Shown here piece by piece: positions 55,945 through 64,000 of a DNA stretch of 64,000 nt (the first letter of the stretch is position 1; each line of letters begins with the position of its first letter). A model generated the notes under the pieces. The model saw nothing but the letters and a program-made list of their open reading frames with translations, ran no database searches and was not told where the DNA came from. Origin of the DNA: Kalmusia sp. IMI 367209. Taxonomy: Eukaryota; Ascomycota; Dothideomycetes; Pleosporales; Didymosphaeriaceae. Position numbers and translations under genes: made by a program. The stretch lies in NCBI GenBank assembly GCA_027946365.1, contig JAPEUQ010000001.1, positions 3,162,001-3,226,000 on the forward strand. The letters run 5' to 3'.

Positions 55945-56563
55945 AAGGAAGCTTTTGCCATTCACTCAATAAGAAGAAAATGATGCTTCAAACTAGTGAC
56001 AAATGAGTATGAGGTGGCGAAACATAGAATATCCCTATGCCTTCTTGAAAACTTGAGCTCCTTTGGGTGTTTTTTGTAGGACAACATCGGGCGCCGTGAC
56101 GCCCGTGAATGAGCATATTGCTGAGAAACCTTCATAGATTTCTCAGCTAAAGGCAGTTTCTGTGACGTCCACAACACGAAGACGATTGGTGTGGACCGAA
56201 ATGCAGAACGATGCGGCTTGGCTGCCTCTTTGAGTTAGCGTACATGCTTACGGTGATCAAGCTTCGAAGGAGACTTGCATCACTTGGGTAAAGAGTGCTG
56301 ATGACATAATCTACATCGATGACGTGACTGGTCGACGTCTGTCGCTTTCTGCGCAAATGGTTAACGATGCCATCCGTATCGCTACCGACGTCAAGGCCGA
56401 GATTTTGCGAAGACCCTCCCCGACATTCTAGTCATGCCTGAAGTCACCGGCCATTGAGTCACATCGTTTCGGTATATCCTTATGCCATCTGCAGCCTGTA
56501 TGCGTCTCTAGCGAGTAGCCTCATTGAGTCAAATGTCGACATACCCCGCATAAAATTTACCTA
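55945..56563. promoter_or_regulatory. divergent promoter region of MFS and Zn2Cys6 genes
   Basis: About 620 bp lies between divergent start codons. It probably carries both promoters. I did not identify CGG-N-CCG-type half-site pairs with confidence. Confidence 0.45.
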
Positions 56564-58300
56564 ATGCTGCCATCCGACCTCACCCTACCGACTAAAGCCT
56601 GCCACAACTGCAGGAAGCGTCGCTGGAAATGCGATCGTTCACTCCCAGTTTGTCACAAATGTCTGTCGTCAGGAACCGAGTGCCTTGGCTATGGCAAGCT
56701 GTTCGTATGGAACCAGGGCGTGGCGAGCCGCGGCAAGATGATGGGAAAGACGTATGAAGAAAAGTTGATGTCAAAGCAAGAACCTCAATCCGTACGCAAG
56801 CTAGATGTCCCACAGGAAAATAGCCTAGCTCTTCAGCACCACGCCTCGGATGACGAGAAAATACCAGAAAACGCGTCTGATGTCGAGGAACTGCCTAGAC
56901 AGCTGAACGGTATGGATCTGACCGTCCACTCAGCCCTTGTCGATCCCATCTTTCAGGATCTGACCCCGAACTCTCGGTATTACCTTTACCACTTCGTAAC
57001 TCAAATTTGCCAAGATATCGTTATTTACGATGGACCCGGCCACAATCCATTCCGCGATCTTGTTCCTGCAACAGCCGCCTACCCTACACTACTCCATATT
57101 ATCTTGGCAGGCTCTGCTCATCATGTTTTCAACATCTCACGAGATCCTATTACCCAGTCGTCATATCAGCCTGAGAAAAGGCCATGTCTTGTGGCTTACT
57201 ACCAAAGTGTGAGTAGATTTGGCGGACCAATGAAAACATCATATGCAGACGCCCTCCTCGCGAAACAACAGGCGCTATCACTCATGGCACGCTCTGTAGC
57301 ATCGGTCAACCCAACGAACATCGACATTGTGCTGGCTGCTATACTGATGTTCATTAATTATGATTTGATCGAATCAGGACGGGACAAATGGAGGGTACAT
57401 ATTGAAGGCGCCCGGAAATTGATCGAACTGCTTGATACGCCTCCGTATGTACAGCGACCAATGAGTAAATTGCGTCTTGCCGTACTGGCGGATTTTCTCG
57501 TGTTCTTCGTAATAGGCTCCACTTTCACGTTCTCTACCATACGGGCACTAATCCCGCATTCATTCGACCTGGATCCAATATTACAATACGCTGAAACGAA
57601 CAATTATCTCTCTTGTCCGGGCCCGTTGCTGCGCATCATGGTGGAGTCCTTCAGGCTTGATGATACACGCGAGTCGCTCTCAGATGAGATCGCTGTCGAG
57701 GTCCAAGAACAGATCGGCATGCTATTGAAAGCTGCCATGAATTTCGATCCTGTGGTACGTCCCTTCGAATGCTTCTAATCCATAGCTTGATACAAATGCA
57801 ATTTCCTACTTATCTTTACTGACTGGCCCCAGGCATGGGCTTTTAACTTCGAACCGGCTTCTCCCTTCGAAAGCCTCGATCACCGTATGCATATAGCTTC
57901 AGCGCATCGCGCTGCTGTCTGCATCTATCTTGCTCGGGCTTTACCATACTCCAATCCGCTTATCGACCCTACTAGTGGCTCTGCCCTCGTCAGTCTAACG
58001 GGACTTGCTGATGAGATCCTCCTCCACGTTGCCTACTTCAAACCTGGCGATACTCTTTACAAGTCTATAAGCTGGCCCCTGTTTCTTGCCGGCGCCGAAT
58101 GCGACGACCCTACGAGCCGCGCCTGGATAATGGATAAGCTAGACGAGTTCTATCATCTTCTGTATTGGGGCTACGTGCACACGGCCAAGAAGATTTTGGA
58201 GGTAATATGGAGCTGCAAAGATAAAGTAGCTGAGGGCGATAATATGTCTTGCTGGATCGACGATGTCAAGGAGCTTGGGTACGAAATATTAATCGCCTAA
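56564..58300 (+). CDS. Zn2Cys6 transcription factor (Fungal_trans_2 type)
   Basis: Nuclear regulator of 552 aa from exons 56564-57754 and 57833-58300. The zinc cluster is unusually close to the N-terminus: C13-x2-C16-x6-C23-x6-C30-x2-C33-x6-C40, within KACHNCRKRRWKCDRSLPVC, followed by GYGKLFVWNQG. The GYG-x-L-x-W element after the cluster is usual for the group with a C-terminal Fungal_trans_2 domain. That domain starts near HSALVDPIFQDLTPNSRYYL and runs through LLHIILAGSAHHVFNIS, EGARKLIELL and the exon-2 segment HRAAVCIYLARALPYSNPLI. It is divergent from an MFS transporter, so local regulation of that carrier is plausible but unproven. Confidence 0.9.
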
Positions 58301-59393
58301 AGTGGGTGCTGTCCATGCTTGCCGGCATCTCAAGCTCGGGCAACAAACGGTTACACTTCGGCGAAAGACCAAGTATAACACGCACCATCCCGAACATCTT
58401 AATACCTAGAGGCAAAATACTACGAAAAGAGCCACCGAACACACGCTTGCATCATTCCTGGAGGACTAAATGAGAGGCCTCTTGCGGACAAGGCACATGA
58501 ATGCCCGGTACAAGCTAACGCAACCTAGGCTCACCCAGAGATCCTCATAATACTCCCTATGACAAAAAGTAAGAGCTTCTACATCGAACGTTCGTTATAG
58601 CAAAGTACCATGGGTTTACATATGCCCGTGCTGGTATTTTCAAGGTCCGGGCGTTTAGATGGTCACATGACACTCTATGGGCCCCACTCGAGCACTTTTT
58701 CGGTGTTTCAGAATTCACCCTTGATTTACAATGCCTTATCGACAAGGCCAACGGATCTATCTTGTCGACAAGCAGTCACTCAACGCGCTCTATCGCTCGG
58801 GAATCCGTCTTCATATATAGCAAGTGCTATAAACCGGCGTCCAGAGGTATACCTCATCTTATCCTTACTCTGCGAATGAGCGAACCAATTTGAATGGTAT
58901 TGAGGAGCCGAGTCACTGAAAGGACTTTGACAGCTGTTGGGCGACTGTGGCCTACGAAGTAGTTCTTGCAGCTTACGACTGAAACATGTGGCTGAGAAGT
59001 TCACATGTTTCAAGGCCTGGTGTCAGCTTAGAGCAAATGGGCGATGGAAGCGCACCTAGTCGACTACCTAAGAGCAGCTTGCACTGCGTTCAGAAGGTCC
59101 GAATAGATATTAGTTTAGGGAGAATCGTGCATTCAAAGCCTACCGAATTAGTGAGCACGTGATCAGCTGCGCCCAAAGGAGGGTACGTAAGCGCTGCCGA
59201 GGGGCTGCGCCTCGTCGCCACCCTGCCGCAACGGAGGAGGCTCAACACCACACATATTTGACAACTCCTATGGCCCGAAGAAGCAATCGATTGTTTGTCT
59301 TATGTTACCGATGTTAACCTGACGCGAGACTGAGTGTGCTGCCTCGCCTTTACAACGCGTCACGGCCGCAGCAACATACACCAAACCGGCAAC
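58301..59393. other. intergenic, no gene seen
   Basis: About 1.1 kb follows the Zn2Cys6 gene. Short frames at 58557-58751, 58610-58879 and 58780-59013 overlap on opposite strands and lack features. Confidence 0.45.
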
Positions 59394-59555
59394 ATGTATG
59401 CACGCGCGCTTCTATTACCAGTGATCGCTGTCCACGCCTTCGCGCCTGATCAGGTCCCCCTTAAAACGTCCGACGTGGACATCCTGGGACCTGGCGGTCA
59501 CATCTTGAAACCGCGTCCCCAATCGCAGGTCCCGCTAAATTTAGCGCACAAGTGA
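59394..59555 (+). CDS. possible small secreted peptide or first exon
   Basis: Translation from 59394 gives 53 aa beginning MYARALLLPVIAVHAFAPDQ, a good signal peptide with likely cleavage after HA or FA. A mature part VPLKTSDVDILGPGGHILKP, then Pro/Gln-rich sequence, ends NLAHK. The stop overlaps a possible GTGAGA donor at the AAG TGA, so this may instead be the first exon of a longer gene whose remainder I could not find before the GH76 gene at 59938. There are no cysteines, unlike most effector peptides. Confidence 0.35.
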   Translation: MYARALLLPVIAVHAFAPDQVPLKTSDVDILGPGGHILKPRPQSQVPLNLAHK

Positions 59556-59937
59556 GACCTCTTTTGCTTCTCTAGTCCAGCATTGCATGTACCAATCGCC
59601 CCACGTCACTTGCTAATTTCTTGTAATCGTCGTAATATCGCCTTTCTCTGGTGCACCTTTAGATGAGAGGGTGAGGGCGAGTCAGGACGCGATGGGCGTG
59701 TTGTTGAGGCGCGATACCAGTGTGCAGCACCGATATGTTTCGTCAGGCCTATAAACAATGTCAGGCCCGCATTTTCGGTGCTGGAGAGGTTTGTGAATTG
59801 CAGGTTGTAGGGCCTTACTATTCGCCCTTATCGCTCTTTCTCGTCGTTGTTACGCTCATCGTTCTTGCGCTTGTTCTGGTGCGCTCATAGCATCTTTCTT
59901 TACTCCATATTGCTTAATGCTACTGTAGACACACATC
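59556..59937. other. intergenic, promoter side of GH76 gene
   Basis: These 382 bases precede the GH76 start codon. A pyrimidine-rich stretch at about 59820-59910 resembles a fungal leader. No coding exon was identified. Confidence 0.45.
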
Positions 59938-61344
59938 ATGTATTCCTCATTCTGTCTACCAGTATTTCTACTCTCAACATCATACATGTCTAATGCTTTT
60001 GCTCAAAGTATAACCGATCCAACAAAACGTGCCGAATTTGCCCTCTCGTCATTACAGATCTGGTATAATGCCGGTACTGGTCTTTGGACAACCACCGGAT
60101 GGTGGAACAGCGCAAATATCATGACCATGGTCGCGAACCTTGCCAAGGTCGATTCAAACCCACAACTACAGAGCTTGTATGCTATCTCGCGCCACACACG
60201 AAGCATCTTTACTAACTTGAGCAGAGCACCTCGTATTTTTGCCAATACAATCGTGCAAGCGCCGGCCCAGAATCCACAGCCTGGTGTCGAGGGTAGTCCT
60301 CTCGCTAAGAGAGGCAATAGTAATGACACATTCGTGCTCCATAATTCCACAGGATTCGAGACGGGATACAATAAGATGATGAACGGAGACGATGAGCCTG
60401 TTACAGTATACCCAAGAGATTGGCACAAGCCGGAGAGCGCATACATCGACGTGACTCAGTTGCCTATCTTCAAGTCAACGGGGAAGGTTCAGGTCGCAGC
60501 ATCAAATGCGAATGACTGGCTTGACGGCTTCTATGATGACGATCTGTGGTGGGCGCTGGCCTGGATCGCTGCGTACGACGTTACGAAGGACACAGAATAC
60601 CTTACGCTTGCAGAAAATATTTTCAAGGCTGTCGCATCAACTTGGGGAACGAGTTGTGGGAACGGAGGCATCTACTGGAGCTGGCAGGAAGACTACGTTA
60701 ATGCGATTCCCAATGAGCTGTTCCTATCGACCGCTGCGCATCTTGCAAACCGCGCAGAAGATAAAGCGTCCTATGTGGACTGGGCTAAGAAAGAGTTGGC
60801 ATGGTTTATAGATTCCGGTATGATTAATGAGCGGGGGACTATTAATGACGGACTGACGGAGGATTGCAAGAATAATAATATGGTGAGGATTTCGGCAATA
60901 CTGTCTCGACATAGGTTCTCTAACATCTCTTAGACAACTTGGTCCTATAACCAGGGCGTCATCCTCGGCGGCCTCGTCGAACTCAACCGCGCCTCTCCAT
61001 CCGCCACATACCTTGCTCTTGCCGCGCGCATCGCCAAAGCCGCCATCACCGAGCTCTCCGACGAAAATGGCATCATTCACGATGCATGCGGCCCGTACTG
61101 CGGCGCCGACGGCTCGCAGTTCAAAGGCGTTTTCGCGCGCAACCTAATGCTACTCCACGACGCTGCGCCTGACGACGCGTACGTCAAGTGTATACATGCG
61201 AATGCGAATAGTATATGGAGCAACGATAGGGATGAGGGGGATATGTTGAGTATAAATTGGGCTGGGCCGTTCGTGGCACCGGCGAATGCGAGTACGCATT
61301 CGAGTGCGATGGAGGCTCTCGTTGCCGCTATTACGGTGAACTAA
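59938..61344 (+). CDS. GH76 family, mannan endo-1,6-alpha-mannosidase-like
   Basis: A secreted glycosidase of 451 aa from exons 59938-60882 and 60934-61344 (intron donor GTGAGG). The signal peptide is MYSSFCLPVFLLSTSYMSNA. LQIWYNAGTGLWTTTGWWNS is the family N-terminal block. The catalytic Asp pair lies in WLDGFYDDDLWWALAWIAAY. NGGIYWSWQEDYVNAIPNEL and the post-intron TTWSYNQGVILGGLVELNRA also match. Between the first block and the catalytic block is a long Pro/Asn-rich insertion (about residues 75-190) with a Lys-Arg site (LAKRGNS). The end AMEALVAAITVN lacks the hydrophobic tail and omega site needed for a GPI anchor, unlike yeast Dcw1/Dfg5. The enzyme is therefore probably released rather than held in the wall. 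Confidence 0.9.
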
Positions 61345-61528
61345 GGAAAAGCACCCCGCGTAATCACGACATCACGATCACGGAGTTCAGGCGCGACTTC
61401 TAGAGGGAGCATATCTGCATAATCTCTAATGATACCCATTCTTCCATCCTTTAACCTCCACGCACTCGATCCACATCTCAATCGCCTTGCGCGAGTCCAA
61501 CTATCCAATCACCCTCCAATATTCCACG

Positions 61529-62077
61529 TCACTCGACCTTGAGCACCCACTCATGCAACCCCGCCGCATTCAAAAAATCAATCTTACCCAACTCGACTCC
61601 TTCTTTCCTAAGCAAATCATATGCCGTAACAACATGGAACCAAAAGTACGGATGCGCATGCATGCCCACGTACTCGGCCGCTCCATACTCGATATACGCC
61701 ACATTGCCACTGAATTTCCTTTCGATCCTCAAATTCACCTTCTCTCCTTCCCTGCCGTTCAAATCCTCTGGCTTGATACCTTCCAGGTACGCCACTGTCT
61801 TCGCGATGCGTGCGATAAGGCTGTCGAATGACGGGCTATCCTCGAACGGTGGGACAGTGAACATGGGAAGAGAGGGGTTTATGTCGGTAGGGATGTTGGC
61901 GGCCATCCTTGTGAGGAAGAAGATCTGGCTGGGGAAGGGAAACATGGTGGGGTGGATGCGCGAGGCGAAGATGGACGCTGGGCTTATGCCAGAAGTCTCA
62001 GCTCGCTTGAGGATGGCGGTGAGATTGAGCATGCCGCGGATTAGAGGGGGTATGGCGAGAGTGTGGAGCGATGTCAT
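61529..62077 (-). CDS. DUF1993 (DinB-like) protein
   Basis: A single-exon protein of 182 aa with no signal peptide. The family pattern is clear: LIRGMLNLTAILKRAE near the start, ASRIHPTMFPFPSQIFFLTR, then VAYLEGIKPEDLNGREG and AEYVGMHAHPYFWFHVVTAY, ending in DFLNAAGLHEW. DUF1993 proteins fold as DinB-like four-helix bundles and are common in fungi and bacteria. Their activity is not established. His residues in MHAHPYFWFHV could bind a metal, which is inference. The coding start at 62077 is the natural ATG. Confidence 0.88.
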   Translation of the reverse strand: MTSLHTLAIPPLIRGMLNLTAILKRAETSGISPASIFASRIHPTMFPFPSQIFFLTRMAANIPTDINPSLPMFTVPPFEDSPSFDSLIARIAKTVAYLEGIKPEDLNGREGEKVNLRIERKFSGNVAYIEYGAAEYVGMHAHPYFWFHVVTAYDLLRKEGVELGKIDFLNAAGLHEWVLKVE

Positions 62078-62778
62078 GTTGAGTGCGGTCGCATGAGATT
62101 GGTGACTTGTGGACGAAGAAGGCGGCTGGAAGTGTTGTATGTGTAGTGGTGAATCTGTTCAAGAAATTTGCTGCCATTTTATATCGATATGTAGTAGAAT
62201 CTAACATCTCCGTGCTGCCTCCCTGTGTCGTAGTTTGTGTGCTGTGTGGGCGCTAGTGTCATAAGCCCAATGCCATCGTTGAAAAGAAATCTTACCGTAC
62301 TCCACCGAGCACTGAATCAGTCGTCAGCCACGCTAGGGTACCATCGGAAAAGCAAGAGTGCAGCTACAAAGCAACATGGTACAAGGCTAGCTCTGTAGAG
62401 TGAGAGTCTTTTGAATAAAAGGGGTTATGCTAGCGAACCATGCAATTCATAATGTTTGGCGCATCTATGAACAATTGTAGGCGTTTGACCTAACAGAAAC
62501 GCTGGACGAAGAAACATATCCGAGACTGGAGGGGAATCTATTTAAATCCGAGTTTATCTCGCACGAAGGCCGTTACTGAAGGAATGTTTAAGCCGACCAT
62601 ATAACAAAATCCCAACCGGAAATACTCCTAGTCCTTCTCAAGCGCCGGAAAAGTGCCCGGAAAAGATCTCCACCAACAACACCTGATTATGCAGCAACAC
62701 TACATTAGAAATTAGAACGGATATATCTGATACCTTTATATCCGCCTCAACTCTCTTAAAATAAGATCAAACAGCAAC
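62078..62778. other. intergenic, no gene seen
   Basis: About 700 bp lies between the DUF1993 start and the 3' end of the adenylate-forming enzyme gene. I searched it for a carrier-domain exon belonging to that gene and found none. Confidence 0.45.
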
Positions 62779-64000
62779 CTACTCATTCTTGCCCAAAGAT
62801 GCGTAAAGCTCTTCAATTTCTTGCTGGTATCGCGCAACCGTAGCTTTCCTCTGCACAGTGCCCTTCCCAGCGATCACGAAGGGCTTGTCGTTCTTGGCGA
62901 AAATGATAGCATTCTTGCTTAGCTGACCTGTCGTGTCGGTGAAGCGGTTCGCTTCGTCGACCTTCGATCCTAATTCGGCTAAAATAGCTTGTCGTACTTC
63001 TTCTGGTTCAGCGCTGAATTCTGGTCTGAGCTCAATAATAGCAGCCGGTGTATCTCTGCCCGTCCCAATTAGGATACAATGTTGTACTAAACCATGCGCA
63101 CTAATCAGACGTTCGTGAATGGTGGGGTTAAAATTCCATCCGCTGCGGAATATAATGATGTCGTCTGTCCGCCCTTCGTGCTTCCAGTGATGCGATTTGG
63201 TGGGATGCTTTGAATAAAGATCTGACATAGAGCATTCCTGAGACCTCGGAGAAGTCTTGAAAATTCCTTGTAGGTCCGCGTAATCACTGTTTTTCCGAAA
63301 CACTAGCTCATACAGATCGCCTCGTGGCCTCCATTCGATTCCATTGTACTCAGTGTTGAAACAAATGTACTGCCAATCTTCTTGGTCGGTGACGTGTTGT
63401 GTCAGGGTCCCGCTTTCTGTGCTTGCCATTATGGAGTAGAGGCGAACATGTTGTGAGATGACGTCGCCTGCTGGCTTAGATACAGCTCCTGTGAGTCGTC
63501 AGCCCCAACGCCACCTTCTTATCTTGATACCGACTCACCACCAACGTATGTGACAAATTTCAACCGCTCAAGCTTTGCTAGAATCGTCGAAGAAGAAGCA
63601 ATATCCTCAAGGGTCACTGGCAGAAGGTTGGCGGCATCTATTCGGCCGTGGTCCACAACTTGGCCAAAGACGCTTGCAGATGGGATGCCGGGCGGGCCTA
63701 ATACGACTGTAATGTTATTGAACAATACTCCAATTAAACCTGTAGCAAGGCCGGCGCCATGGAATAGTGGTAGACCTGAGTAGCATCGCTGTGAGGTATC
63801 GAGCACCCTTCCCCATATCGTCGGTCGACCATCTAAGTCTGGAACATTACGTTGCGCATCGGCGGTTGCAAGGTGCCAATGTGTCCATACGACCGGATTT
63901 GGCATTCCAGTTGAGCCAGAAGTGTGAATAACCATGCAAGGGTGGTGTTTTGCTTGTTCGAAGGTCTTAATGTATGGTAGTGGATCGCAAGAGATAGAGT
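62779..64000 (-). CDS. adenylate-forming enzyme / NRPS-like A domain, 5' part outside the window
   Basis: An ANL-superfamily adenylating enzyme whose N-terminal part lies beyond base 64000; the frame is open to the edge. Two exons are visible, joined across 63528-63460 to read YVGGAVSKPAGDV. The core A3 motif is MVIHTSGSTGMPNPVVWTH, where the usual Lys after Pro is Asn. SGLPLFHGAGLATGLIGVLF and then the A5-like STESGTLTQ follow, as in fungal NRPS-like/acyl-AMP reductases. Near the end are GDLYELVFRKN, KHEGRTDDIIIFRSGWNFNP and, with the C-terminal catalytic Lys, GKGTVQRKATVARYQQEIEE. The stop follows directly (LYASLGKNE), without a phosphopantetheine carrier motif, whereas NRPS-like reductases continue with carrier and reductase domains. 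It could be a stand-alone ligase or a truncated NRPS-like gene. Confidence 0.82.

Overview
The window is nuclear DNA of a filamentous ascomycete (Pezizomycotina, most likely a dothideomycete; the class is an inference). The evidence is genes with many introns of about 45-80 nt carrying GTRNGT donors and CTAAC/CTAAT branch points, a fused three-domain trpC, a STE2-type pheromone receptor, Zn2Cys6 regulators, and fungus-restricted families such as DUF7730-like, DUF1993 and GH76. I rebuilt the spliced genes by hand. In most cases the exon sums are exact multiples of three, which supports the models.

Layout. 0-7 kb: a secreted protein of unknown family (-), an APH-type kinase-like protein (-) and a secreted aspzincin metalloprotease (+). 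7-12.6 kb: a four-TM MARVEL-like membrane protein (+), a DUF7730-like protein (+) and a gene-poor stretch with one degraded-looking reading frame. 12.6-20.3 kb: a Zn2Cys6 regulator (+), an allantoate-permease-like MFS transporter (-) and a GMC oxidoreductase (+), which may be a small catabolic or detoxification group. 20.7-30.2 kb: STE2 (-), a BRCT protein (+), ERV41 (-), a GNAT acetyltransferase (+) and two small hydrophilic fungal proteins (-). 31.5-40 kb: an NmrA-like oxidoreductase (-), a long gene-free stretch, a homeobox protein (+) and a second BRCT protein (-). 40.6-49 kb: trpC (-), divergent from NUP192 (+). 50-64 kb: an Argonaute with an N-terminal CCHC knuckle (-), a second MFS transporter and Zn2Cys6 regulator as a divergent pair, a possible small secreted peptide, a GH76 mannanase-like enzyme (+), a DUF1993 protein (-), and the 3' part of an adenylate-forming enzyme (-) that runs off the window end.

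Four conserved genes (the APH-like gene, the GMC oxidoreductase, the BRCT gene at 37.8-40.0 kb and NUP192) each carry one apparent extra base. NUP192 is expected to be essential, so the simplest reading is single-base insertion errors in this assembly rather than four pseudogenes. The most unusual protein is the Argonaute: a retroviral-type zinc knuckle and a charged N-terminus on an otherwise slicer-competent protein. I saw no tRNA, rRNA, CRISPR or intact transposon.
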